From NCBI GenBank assembly GCA_963920705.1, contig OY987231.1, positions 24,440,200 to 24,504,199 on the forward strand: DNA of 64,000 nucleotides, read 5' to 3'. The stretch is from Odiellus spinosus. Lineage: Eukaryota; Arthropoda; Arachnida; Opiliones; Phalangiidae. The notes under the pieces are model-generated. The model searched no databases. It saw only the letters and a program-made list of their open reading frames with translations, and was not told the DNA's origin. The position numbers and the translations under genes are program-made. Shown here one piece after another: positions 1 to 12,015 of the stretch (positions are counted from its first letter, which is position 1; each line of letters opens with the position of its first letter).

Positions 1-310
1 GGGTGGAGAAGGGATTAGGCCTAATTTATTCCAAGTTTCTTTCCCGCCAATCGCGTCCGTCGCCCGCTGACGCGTTCCATTCTTAAGCGAGCCTCCGATT
101 ATTCCGACGATGTCGCGAAGAGAAGCGTGGGAAACTAAAATTCATTTACGTCATAAATTTTAATTCGAATTCGATTAACACCCGCGACTATGACGCGATT
201 TCATTTAAGAAGAACAAAAACGGAACGGCTTCTTTAATTAATACTCGACTCTCTTCGATGACCCAAATATCGAGGAATTTTAAGTTTCTTAAAAATGAAA
301 GGCGAACGAT

Positions 311-331
311 TTAAAGGGAGAATGAAATACG
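311..331 (+). repeat. TTAA + AGGGAGAATGAA terminal motif, solo end
   Basis: The sequence TTAAAGGGAGAATGAAATAC occurs here, and nearly the same 20-mer recurs at 3193-3212 in the same orientation. It matches the TTAA-plus-AGGGA termini of the two complete MITE-like elements at 6909-7192 and 58498-58686. No partnering inverted end was found nearby, so this is read as a solo or decayed element end. Confidence 0.45.
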
Positions 332-644
332 ATTCCATCTTAAATCGATAAAAAATTCAATTTCATCTCCTACATTTCCTTCCTCCTGTCACCCTGGATA
401 ATAATAATTCCAGGAAGTAGCCCGTGGTCCAATTTTAAGCCCATTCTTGGAGAAACAAATTAAATCGTAACGTAATAATTTATTACGAGTTATTAGATCA
501 ATATTTTAAAGAGACTTTATTCTTATAAACGTAGTCGAAGGATAATCGTTCCGAGATGAACTCGCGATTCGCGTCGCTTTAACTTTATTTCTCAAGTATC
601 GGTTGGAGTTAGCGGTAGGCTCGAAACTATAATAATATATACCT

Positions 645-1000
645 AAGACGAAAGGGGAAGCTAAGCTTCGCGCTCGCTCTACGTTCAAATTGATCCGCGT
701 TTTTCGCGTCAGTTCGAGTCGATAGCGGGTACCGACTTTATCCCGCCTAGCGTATCCTATTGAAACGAAATTGTCGGGAATAAAGGGGTGCGTCAGCTTC
801 GCGCGCGCTCTACGTTAAAACTGACTCGTATAGCGTAGCGCCAGAATGAGCGCGCGAATTTTTATTTTTCCATTTTTATTCGCGGATCAATTTGAGTCGT
901 CACTAAGTACGAAGCTAGATCTCTCTTCGAAATGGTATCGCGCGATGAAATGGGGTTTCAAGCTCGGGCTCGCTGCCGACAGTCGTTGACTCGAATCTCC
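645..1000 (+). repeat. Degenerate tandem/dispersed repeat with AGCTTCGCGCGCGCT core
   Basis: Two similar segments, about 655-745 and 785-860, share a GGGG-x-AGCTTCGCGC(T/G)CGCTCTACGTT-like core roughly 125 bp apart. A third weaker copy lies near 945-1000. Related copies occur at about 4313-4360 and 57602-57640. These make a small family of G+C-rich cores in AT-rich DNA. No coding potential was seen. Confidence 0.45.
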
Positions 1001-1298
1001 ACGCGCTTTTGTCTTTATATTAAAAATCAGTTTTAGTTTTCATCGCGCGCCAGCTCCAGTTGTCCCCCCTTTTTCTTAGTAAAATTTCTTCGTATCGGTA
1101 TATACGTTTAGGTTGTTGGGCGTCGCTAACTCGGGGGGATTCTGATCCGGTATAATCCGTCGTTGTTTCCGCTCCCATTTGGTTTTTATTTCTAGGCGGG
1201 CGCTGCTCGTTATTTTTGGCGTTTCTAATATTTCTATTTCCCGAGTTTTCTTTATTACGAGAATAGAATACTAATCAGTTAACCGCGCTCGCCATGCC

Positions 1299-1322
1299 CC
1301 CCCCGCCCCCCCCCCCCCCCCC
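1299..1322. repeat. Poly(C) tract (C8-G-C15)
   Basis: An almost pure C run, interrupted by a single G at 1307. It is one of many poly(G)/poly(C) tracts in this window. Confidence 0.9.
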
Positions 1323-2916
1323 GGCCGTACACGACACGTTTCCTTAACTATTAACTATACTTAATCCCTCCTTCAACCACCTTCAATACCCACTAAACTT
1401 ATTTTGCCGTATTTTTTTATAACCTATACGAAAAAAAGTTCTTATTAAAGCGCCCCAACAGCGATTTACTACGAAAAGCAAATTGAAGTAGCGTTACAAT
1501 CCCTTTAATTCGCTCTAAAAACGCGCGTTTTCATCTCGTCCATACTCGAGCTTTAATTAGCGTAATTAACATAATTTGAATTAATCCTCGTCACGTAGAA
1601 AGGAAGCGGGGGAAGGAGTCAGGCAGGGGACCGTTCTATACGCCTAGAATATTCGAGCTTGTTTCGCGTTGAATCGAATTTGTGGCGAACGAGGAATATA
1701 TGGGGCCCCCCGTAAATATTCTTAATGTTAGTTGGGTTGGTCGCTTTCTTGAAACGTCAGCTTCGTGTTCCGGAATATTTCCAAGTCGCTCTATTTTCGG
1801 GATGAATACCAATCGTATCAACATTTTCTCGGTATAACGACCCCTTTCGAAAGACACCCCCCACACCCCCACCCCCGTTAACCCCCGGGGGGGGGGGAGA
1901 AAGGAAAAGGGGGTTAGCCAAATCGTTCCTGGAATCGCCTTTAGTTATTATTTATTTGATTATATTTCTATAATAATATCGGTATTGTTTCATAATGTAA
2001 GCGACCCTCCCACTCACTGAATCGTCTACATTACGATGATTGGACGCTTTTTTGAACGTAACCCTTTAAAGATGGTCGTAGATACCTGGGCTTCTAGAAG
2101 GAACACGCGTGATTTTAATGTATTTGCTTTATTCTTAAGAGCTTCCCCATTCTTGAACGGGTAACGAAACTTCGTAAATTAAATTTAACTTAAATAAATC
2201 CGAAAGTAAAGCGTAAGACTACTTTTTCTTTCCGGCCTTTAACGCGGCGTATCGATTCGCCGTAGCCTTCCCCTTAATATCGAGCTCTCCGTCAATTAAT
2301 CCAAAACTCGTATAATAATTAAAATTCGTGGCTTTTTAATATTTTCCCAATTTGAACCGAATAATTTCCCTTAAAATTTCTCTCTCGCCTTAAAAGCGAA
2401 GAAGATTGGATTTTGATTCTTGGTTCGAATATCAGATGGCGTCCGCGTCTTCCGCTTCCATATCAGTCGATTTTTTCCCCCAACTTCGCCCCTTACTTTT
2501 GATTTAAGAGTATCAACAGGCGTTTGAGGTTTTTTGACTAAATTGACTAAAGGACCACCAAAATGACGCGCGCGCGCTTATACAGGACACTCGCGTTTTT
2601 TTTTTTTTCTCTATCAATTTTGTAAAAATTTCCGAAATCCTTTCGTTCTGATCGTAACGAAACTCGAGGTTCGAATTAAACTTAAGCTAAATAAACCGAA
2701 ATTATTTTTTGGTCAATTTAAATTTTTAATAAACGATGAATCCTAAAATAAAATCGGATAATCGGAGGTGTTGTAAAAGTTTTGTCGTTTGGCAAACGGG
2801 CTCCTGGTTCGCGATGAAAGGCGGGGCGTTTTAGCGTAGAGGTAGAGAAGGAAATGAGTTGAGCCAAAAACTAAAACCAGAGTCCTAGTTTTCGAAAACC
2901 AGATTTCACTTTTATT

Positions 2917-2947
<31 letters not shown>

Positions 2948-3192
2948 ATGTCGTATTTCTATATATTGTTGACGGAAATCTTAGCTGGCGTATCGCGAAA
3001 TTCCCGGGCGGGCCAAATACGATTTCATAAAACCAAACCCGCTTCCAATTAATTGGGGGAAGAAATCGGCTCCGTGGCGATTAAGCTCGACTCTGACAAT
3101 AATTTAAGAAAATCCGAGCGAAACGCTATTTCGAATCACCGGGAAATCGGAAATACAAATATTATTTTTATCGTCGAGGAAAAATGATAATC

Positions 3193-3212
3193 TAAAGGGA
3201 GAATGAAATACG
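3193..3212 (+). repeat. Second copy of the AAAGGGAGAATGAAATAC motif
   Basis: Direct repeat of the motif at 311-331, sharing TAAAGGGAGAATGAAATACG. The flanking TTAA is degenerate here (TCTAA). It probably belongs to the same TTAA-terminal element family as the MITEs at 6909 and 58498. Confidence 0.4.
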
Positions 3213-6200
3213 GAATTTAATTTCCAATAAATAGAATAATCGATATATATTGTCGTAGTTTCGCGAACGCCTACGTCGAGCTGACGGACGCTACCGATAT
3301 TTCAACCATTCTAAAAAATTTGATTAATTTAAAATAGGTCTAATGTTAATTTAAATTAGCGTAAAGTCGCTTTAATTTAAGAAACATTTACGCTTCAGGG
3401 ATGGAAACGCGGGCGAAATATCCGGGAATTTCGTTATTGAGAAATAACCCGGGAAATTCGCGAATTTCAAAATATTTGGCGCAACTTGGAAATAATATAA
3501 AATTGAGCGGGAAAGTCTGGAATTGTTAGGGACTGGAATTCTTATTGAAACGTCGTTTTAGTTTAAATTGGAATTATTAAATGAACTCGTAAATAATGCG
3601 AGTATAAAAAATCTCGATTTTTGCCAGATCCGAAACGATACGAATGTTAACTCGACTTAAAATGAAAAATCTTTACGATTTGTTCGCGCCTGGAAAATTG
3701 GAAGTTATTGGGGGGGGGGGGGGCAAATTGAAGTATTTTCTAGAGAGAGTTTGCGGCTCTCGAAACGAAAGCGACACCGCCGAGTTGAAAAACTCCTTTT
3801 AAAGCGCGCCCTAAATCGCCCGCACCCCGGAAAGCTGGAGAAATACTCGGCGAAAACGGCGTTTCCCCAATTCAATCTAGATCCCTTTTAAGAGTGCGTG
3901 GCGAAGCGATAGACTCGGAAACGCGCCGGTATAAAAGTTCTTCCGGGATATGACCTACATTTAGTCCCCTAAATGTATCATTTCTATCGAATGTAAATAG
4001 CGTTACGCTCGCCATCTTCGATACCAACCCAACTATAACCCCATTATCCCCCTCCCCTTCTCTGAAATAAGAATTAGCTTATTTACGCGGTGAAAACTTA
4101 AATATGAAATTCCAATCTACATGGAGTGCCGAGCTAGAGACGTAGTTATCTCTAGTAAAAATTGAATTCCTTTCGAAGTAGAGCTTAGCTTCGTAAACGC
4201 CGTAAACTCGAATCGCTATTGAATCTATTCGAATCAGTTTTAGTTCTCTATACGTACCGAAGCCGATTCCATTAATCTACCTCGTTGAAAAAATAAATAT
4301 CGATTAAATAATGGGGTGAAGCTTCGCGCGCGCTGAAAACTCAAACTGATTCCTGAATAAAAAAATGAACCGCGCGCGCGCGCGCGAGACACCAATTTTT
4401 TTATTTCTTTCAATCTTAAGTTTGTAGCGCGCGCCAATCTATTCCTCCTCTTATTTCTAATGATTTTCTAATAATAATTATCGAAGGAATCTAATTTTGT
4501 ACGCGATGCCAACTCCGGATTGATCGTATATTTATCGTTCGTTCTTCCGATTAAAGTCGACGTAATTAAAGGCGGGGGTCAACGATATTTAGACGACGCG
4601 TTTCTCATCCTATCCGCCTTTAATTCTACGCGTTTTAATTCGACGAACGGACCGGACGGGAAAAAAGAAGGAAAATATTCTAACGGGAACTCGAAAAAAG
4701 GAGAAATAAAAAATAAATTTTGAATATTATTTTTTTCTTCGGTGGCGAGCGAAGAATTTTTGGTCTCGCTGTTTCGGAAGGGGATGAAATTTCAATCGTA
4801 AAAAAAGTGATCCCCTTTATTAGCGCCAAAACGGCAGTTTGATTTCTATGGCCGCAGCCCCGTATAGCCTGAGCCCTAGCCTGTAACTGCGGTTACGACC
4901 TAAAGGGACGCTGAAACGACCGCAAATCGGATAAATAACTAAAGCGGCCGGGCGGAATTGTTACGGGAAAAATCGAGGAAATGGAAAAAATACGCCAATA
5001 CGTTAGGGTTTACGTAAAATTCCACGAAAATTTCAAAATAATAAATTAAAAATTAAAATTCATTTTTTTCTCTCAGGTTGAAAGAAATGGTAAATTTTAA
5101 TTATGAAACATTTAAAGGTAACATTATAAAACTCGCCTCGATTTAAAATTCCCGATTCCGAATTATTTTCTTCTCGTTTCAACTTCGCTTTAAAATATTG
5201 AAAAAAAAAAAAAAAAAAAAAAAATGCCCCTTTTTTTATCAAAATTTGAGGTAAAAACTTCTATATCTAAAATATTAATTTTTTGTTCGTCTATAGGCCG
5301 GGGTCTATTCGTTCGGAGGATAAAAAATGAGCGAATTGATTGATCGCCTATATAATATATCAAATGGAGGGACAAAATCTATCTAGGGCCCCCGAAAACG
5401 AAACCCCCCCCCCCAAACCCCGCCGGAAAAGGTATAGAGATTTTTAGCTCCCAATAATAGACGCTATAGGAGAGAGGGAGACGCTGGTGGAATCCTTTTA
5501 ATATGGGGCCCCCACCTAGACCAAGGGTATCCCCGTATCTAGAGCCGTTTCGCTACGTTGGCCCGACTAACCTATTCATTTTTTAGGGGATAACCGTTTT
5601 AAGGTAACCGCGTGACCAACAACCAGACAGATGCGACAAACGCGGCCCTGCGCGCTTAACAAATTTACCCTACATATATATATAAGGAGCCCGAAAACAC
5701 CCAAAAATCCAAAATTCTTCATCGTCATCTACAAATTGTACCTATATTTCATCCGCACTCGTAAATTCGAGTTTAATCTCGTTTTCGTACCAATACGCTC
5801 ATTTTAGAAGAGGCTAAACATTTTATATATTTATTTTTGGGAGCTCGCGGAGTGCGAACGCGACATAAACCCCCTATAATAAATAAAATTTAGGAAAATA
5901 GGAAATTTAAAGAATATTTTTTAGAAATATACGAAACTACAGGAGAATTAAAGAAAATATTCAAATTATTCGTTTACATCTTTTTAGTTTTTAAGCGCCA
6001 CGTATTCTATATTAAAAACGCGAGAAATACGAAAGATATCTTGAAAAATGAAGGAATTTATAGGAAAAAGGTCGAAATTATAGGAACTTGTAGGAACGCT
6101 TAAAAATATATAGGAAAGAAATGTTAAAATATGGGAGACGCGGTCATTCGGGGCTTTTAGCGATTTTCAAAGTGCCTTTTAAGATTGTAATCGTAGCGCG

Positions 6201-6676
6201 ATGGCGAGAAAGAAAACCAGAGTAGCGTTTATCCAGTGCTAAAAATGCGCCTTCCTTATACGCTCGTCTTCCTATATATATATTTCTATTCCAGTTCATC
6301 CCAGAGGCAAAGTTCAATTCGCTTTTATTCGCTAAAGCCGTATTAAAACTAGGCTAATATTGGGAAGATTCAAATTGGGATAAATCCGCTCCTTTTACCG
6401 TTACATTCTTCGCTCCGAAACTAAACCTTTAATAGAGCCGTGGAGTAACTAACCCCGAGTTCTCGCCCTACTCCTAGCCTTTATCCTTATTAAATCTCCG
6501 GGCGCGAACGGAACGAGCTCTCTCTAGCTCCGCTCGCCTTCCTCTATACGTAGGTCAATAGGAAAAAAGGTATACTTTCGGAGCCGAGAACCGGAAAAAA
6601 TCTCCCAAAATGCTTTTAGAGGTAAATTTATTTGCGAGTTAGAAAATGGTGAAGGGGATAGAACCCCCCCAACCCC

Positions 6677-6812
<136 letters not shown>

Positions 6813-6908
6813 CGCCCCCAAAATATGTCCTAACACTATATTAACCGTCGCCATCTTAGAAGGGATCGAAATTACCCCGCAACCAAACGGATTTTCTACC
6901 GCGGGAAT

Positions 6909-7192
6909 TTAAAGGGAGACTGAAGGCAATGATTTCATTCGCGGTTTTCTTAGACTATTGTTTTTTAGTACAATATTTTATTTCGTACTTTTATAATTGG
7001 AACTTAAACGATTTTGAATCCCGCTCGGAGAAAGAAAGGGATACGAGCCAATCAAATCTCCTCTTTTTATTCCCTATATTATATATGTACGAAAGGTGGA
7101 GTAAAAATCGGGGATCCCTAGTATAGTGTGGCGCCAGCGTATTGAAGTGTTTTATCAACCAAATCGAATCGTTCGCTTCAGTCTCCCTTTAA
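6909..7192. mobile_element. TTAA-flanked MITE-like element
   Basis: The left end reads TTAA then AGGGAGACTGAAG; the right end is the exact inverted complement, CTTCAGTCTCCCT then TTAA. The terminal inverted repeat is 13 bp perfect, and similarity continues imperfectly for about 10 bp more. Length is 284 bp including both TTAA copies. The interior is AT-rich and encodes no transposase. A TTAA target duplication is the mark of piggyBac-type and Kolobok-type transposases, so this is probably a non-autonomous member mobilised in trans. Superfamily assignment is inference, since no autonomous copy is in the window. Confidence 0.75.
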
Positions 7193-7302
7193 AGGCATTC
7201 TCAGGTGGCGATTTTTGACTATAACGTAAACCTTTTCATTCGAAATCTATGTATTTTAAATATGGAAAGCGCCGCTTTTACTTTAAACCCGTCTATACTT
7301 TA

Positions 7303-7740
7303 TTAGAACTATTTTTACCCTACGGTTTTAACATTAGGTAATCACGCGCCTCGGCTTTATCTTAATTGTAAGAACGATGGCGAACGAAAGTAAAAATAAA
7401 AAGATCTCGCGCTTTTCCCGTCTATATCTCCTCGAACTACTTTCAACCCCTACGGAGTTTCACGTTACGTACTAAACCGCCTCGACTTTATCTCCATTAA
7501 ACGAGTTCTCGCGAACGAAAGGTTCAAAATGTCTCGCGCTTTTACGCCAAGTTGATTAAGAACTACTTTTTTCCCTACAAAGTTGATCGTGGCGTATCGA
7601 TCCGCGTCAACTTTGTCTTCATCGTTCGGCCGTTCGCGAATAAAAAGTTTCAAATTTTGTTCCGCGTCTCGCGCTTGAACTGTCGTTTTCACGCGCGATT
7701 TTCACGAACTACTTTTAGGGTCTACGGATTTTATTATTAA
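7303..7740 (+). repeat. Degenerate tandem array, about 130-bp unit, about 3.5 copies
   Basis: The landmark GAACTACTTT recurs at 7306 (as GAACTATTTT), 7434, 7560 and 7706, giving periods of 128, 126 and 146 bp. Each is followed by a CCCTACGG/CCCTACAA segment, then a GCG-rich segment ending in a TCTCGCGCTT-like motif. Copies are strongly diverged, so the array is old. Pieces of the same unit recur alone at about 41361-41412, 57009-57032 and, inverted, near 49260-49290. Confidence 0.6.
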
Positions 7741-10700
7741 GTATCGTAACGCTTTGGTTTTTCCTTAAACGCGAATTGACATATATATCTTCGAGGGTAT
7801 TTTTTTCTTCTCACCACCCGAGCCGACAATTTTCTATGAAATATTATCGTAACAAATTTTGGCCCCTTTTCTCTCTCGGCGCAAATGGATTTGGGAGATT
7901 TTCGAACAATCGCGGGGGTTTTCTACCCCATATATATATAACTATACGTAACCGCGATATACGCGCCGCTAAATACATTAGCGCTTCCAATTCAACCGAA
8001 TTTATTTCTACTTACGTTAAATATCAATTTTTCTACTTTTTTTCGTGTTACTTATTTTTTTGGCAAATGTTTTCGTGGCAAAAAGAGCAAAAATATATAT
8101 ATATTTTTTTTTCACCGCGCGCGTGTAAAGTAAGCTTCCCACCTACAATTCTCCAAAAATTTTCCGTGGCGTAATATAAATTTCGCCGAAAAAATATTTC
8201 TTCGGGAAATTAAATATTTTCGGCGCAAAAAAATATTTTTCGCTGCAAAAACTATTATTTTCCGTCACGGAAAAATAATTTGGCGGAAATATTTTCGCTT
8301 TTTTTCCCACGAAAATGAGGCGTTAGTAAAATGTAATATATTATAATATCTACGGCTGGCCCTAATCGTATTTAAATCTAAAAAGCAATTCGGTAATATT
8401 ATACAATAAGAGTGGAAAAATGAAATTTGCGATTATTTCATTGGCTATACGAATCCTTCCATACATATTTATATATAGCTTAGGCTTTTAGGAGTTTGAA
8501 GAGGATGGGGTTGCGTTGGGAGGGAGGGAGGGAGGGGAGGGGAAGCGAATGTACATAAAGAAACAATATTGAGAAGATATTGAATCAGGGTTTTCTCGCG
8601 ATTTTTCTAATCATTTTTTGCTCCGTATTTTTTCTCGTTCCGTCGCCCGCTTTTGAGTCTATACACTGTATAGAAGGGAAGTCCTCGCCAGGCCAGATCA
8701 GATCGGATCAGATCGGATGAGAGCGGGGCGGGCGGGCGGGCGAAGAACCCGAGAGAAGGCTAAGGAGCCCGCAAATAAGATATAGGGAAAAGGCCCAATA
8801 TTATTAGTTTCGAAGTAAATAGACTTTAGAGCTTTTTTTATGAATAGAACTCAATTCGTTCCTTCGCTTATTCACCCCCCCCCCAATCCCATCCCCCCAC
8901 CCCGGGTTTAAAGGGATACTGACACGAAATAATAAAAATAAAAGTTGACAAACCGAGGTTGGATTGACGCCAGAGTTGACGAACTCTGTTGAAGTTTTAA
9001 AGTTATACTTCGTTCCAACCTTGATAGAAAAACGTTATTTTAACGGTTGTTTTTGTTGGTTCCGAGGTTAAATTATAATAGCAAGTATTGACGCGAATTG
9101 ACAAAGCGCTTCTTCTTATATTTATTATTGAGTGTATTTTGTTTAGTTAATTTTTGGTTCTTTTTGTCCCTTTGGAGCGAGAGTCGCGGCCCAACCAATA
9201 CCCAAGCTTATTCTTCCGCGCCGCACGCTATATAAGCCTATATATATATCTCTCTCCCTCCGCTATCTCTCTCTCCGGTTCTCTCTCTTAGACTAAAAGA
9301 GAAACATCAATATATTTGAGATGGAAAAAAAGAAAAAACCGAGAGAAACGAAAAAATATGAAAATCGCTACTTTCGTGCATTTTTTTGGTCCCGATTCAA
9401 TCTGGAATCTCTTCGCGTCCCAAAACTGGCTTTCCTCGTAAATGAAAGATTCGGATTTCAACGCGATCTACATTTATATAACCCGGGTGGTGATGCAAAT
9501 TTGGGAAGGCTTACGAAAAATGGCATATACGGGTTGGATGGAGGAAGAGGAGGAAGAGGAGAGGCGGAAGAAACCCAGAGATATCTCTCTCTCTTTCTCT
9601 TTCGTCGTATAATACGTATAACTTCGCTTCTTTCCCAACAGAAAGAGAGAGAGAGAGAGAACCCCTTCTTGAATTGACTATGTATATATATATATATAGA
9701 CGGCGGCCGCGCTATCTGTTTCCGCTCTCCACCACTACTCCCAGAAACCCCCCAACCCTTTGCCATCCCTATCCTATCTGACACCGTGATAAGATATCAT
9801 CCGCGTCTACGCTCTATATATATTAACAAACCGAGGACTTCCGCTTCTCCATCCATCTATCTATCTGTAGAAATTAAAGTTTAAATATTAATTAATATTC
9901 TATTACGGTTTCATAGCCTTCCTCCTTATTCGGGGATTATCCGCGGTCGCTTCGATTAACGAGCGACAATCGGATATCGAAACTTGATTTTTGATATTAA
10001 TAGCTTTTCCCTCAAAATCGAGCCAAAGCTCGAAAAAGTTTGATTGAAATCGTGGCTTTAATCTGATCTCCGTTAATCCGATTTTTGCATTAGTTTTGTC
10101 TTATTTCGGTAGCTCTCGTTCGTCTCTATTCCAAATCTCTTTATTTATATCTGGATTTATTTCGTAATCTCGGGGAGATATTGAGATAGAAAGAGCGGTT
10201 AATGTTTAATTAATTAATTTAATCGATTATTCGGTTAATTGCGGTTCGATTTTGTATTAGTTTCGTCTTATTTCTCGTTCGACCGTATATTTCTAGAATC
10301 CTGGCTTATTCCGTTAAGATTGTCAATCCCTTTAGGGGTTGGCGGCGCGAGAGTTCTCGAATAAGGGGGCGTAAAAGGAAGTGGAATTATTTCCGTATAA
10401 GGAGATTCGTATTTGGGTTGGCGCCCACGCTCCCTATTTATATATTTCGCGTACGAGCGGTTTAAACGCGTAGCGCGATGGCCTACCTTCCAGCTACTTC
10501 TACGCCGTTTCGAGGAAACGCCGAGCTAAACTTTAAAGGCGAGCTGACACCGACACCCCGACAATATTAGAGTGGGTAGTTTCGATTCCCGCGCCCCCTT
10601 TTCCCTACAAATAGCCCCCCCCCCTCCACCATCCTCCATCCACCATCCCCGTCTAATTATCAATACACGAACTATCATCTGATTAAGCCTCTATGGGATT

Positions 10701-11568
10701 TATAAATACTCGAATTAAGATTAAAATGCATTTTTCCTGATTTCGTTTATATTGAGCCTAACTTCGTCAAATTTCAATTTGCTATTTTCCATTCTTCGTA
10801 TATTAGCTAAGCCTAATTATTCTATTTTATTCGTAAAGTTCCTTGGCCAAATAATTTGTTTTTCGACGTATTTTGAAACTATTGTTAACTCGTTTGACTG
10901 GATTATCCGTACTAAGCCTAACTCGAAACCATTCGTCTTATTTAGTTATTTTTGATCTCCCCTAATTTTTTTATATTAACGTTTCTCTCGTTAACCCCCG
11001 AATGACCCCTCGCTAACCTCTAGACCTCGTTGTAGTTGGTGACTCCGCGTGACGCTCCGGAAGCCTTTTCATTTCTATACGTTTTCATTATTATCTAAGC
11101 TAGTAGTTAAACCCTTCGTAAGGAAAGGTTATTCGGCCTTTATACGCGCTGAAGACTGAGAATGTGGGTGTTGAAATCGAGGTGTGTGGGAGGGGGGGAT
11201 GGTTTAGCTCGGTTTGGTTCTAGCGGCGTTTGTTATATTGGCGCGAGAATCTTCGAATTGAATTCTTTCTTTCTTTGGGTTCTAGAATTACGTGTTTTGT
11301 ATTCAGTTTTTCTCTCCACTGCCTAAAGGGATTGCCAGCCACTATACTCTTTTTATAAAGCCACCAGCTCGACTCGGCAACCCGTACGAAGCTAGACTAC
11401 CCCTTTACGTCTAACGAAACGCCGTCTAAGAATTCCGAGCGCGGTTTACATTCGCGCGCGCTACAATTTCCGATATAAAAATATACCTAGGTATAGATAG
11501 ATGGATGGATGGAGCTCGCGCGCGCGCGTGGATATAAATATATATTTTATATTTATCCGCGAACGAAA
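7741..11568. other. Noncoding stretch with microsatellites and palindromes
   Basis: No gene recognised. Visible content includes a hairpin cluster (listed separately), GGGA repeats near 8520, GATCAGATCGGATC repeats near 8695, CT/GA-rich patches around 9250 and 9590-9660, and a weak duplication of about 165 bp (about 10060-10160 against 10240-10330, sharing a TTAGTTTCGTCTTATTTC-like core). A 118-codon frame at 9321-9677 is low-complexity and judged spurious. Confidence 0.55.
8180..8310. repeat. Cluster of nested palindromes (ATATTTTCGGCG family)
   Basis: At 8183-8225 the arms CGCCGAAAAAATATTT and AAATATTTTCGGCG face each other across a short loop. At 8254-8279, ATTATTTTCCGT pairs with ACGGAAAAATAAT around a single C, with one bulged A. 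Two further related blocks (TTTTTCGCTGC, GGCGGAAATATTTTCGC) complete a run of four or more A+T-rich units each capped by a CG-rich core. It could form cruciforms or be a decayed foldback element. Confidence 0.55.
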
Positions 11569-12015
11569 AATGAATGAATAAAGGTTAAGGGAAGGAGAGA
11601 TAGGACGCTATCGTACTTATCCCCGTTTCGAGCCTTTCTTTTCGTTCAAACTTCCAACCCGAATAATATCCGGAATAAACTAAGAATAAAGAAACGTTAG
11701 GGGAAAGAGAAATACGAGGGAATAATCTTTACCCTTTTCTAAAGCTTCTTTTTTATTCGATTATTCTCCTCGAATGAAATCGGCTCCGAATATAAATTAG
11801 AAGTCGCGAATGAAGAAACGTTAGGGGAAGAAGATGTAGGAAGGTATCAATCTAACCCCTTTCTAGTCTTTCTATTCGTTCCAACTTTATCTCGGATATC
11901 AAATATATCAAATTTTCAAAATAAATAAATTGAATAGAGAAATGTTGGGGGAAGGAGAGATCCGAGGGTGTCGATGTAACCCGGTTTTAAAGCTTTGTTT
12001 TTATTCGACGTCGTG
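11569..12015 (+). repeat. Degenerate tandem array, about 120-bp unit, four copies
   Basis: The landmark GTTAGGGGAAG (or close variants) occurs at about 11583, 11695, 11819 and 11943, with spacings of 112, 124 and 124 bp. Each copy continues through a GA-rich segment, a 'TAACCC(C/T)TTT' segment and a TTTATTCG-like end, followed in the first three by about 40 bp of less conserved DNA. Copies are diverged, so the array is old. No coding function is evident. Confidence 0.7.
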
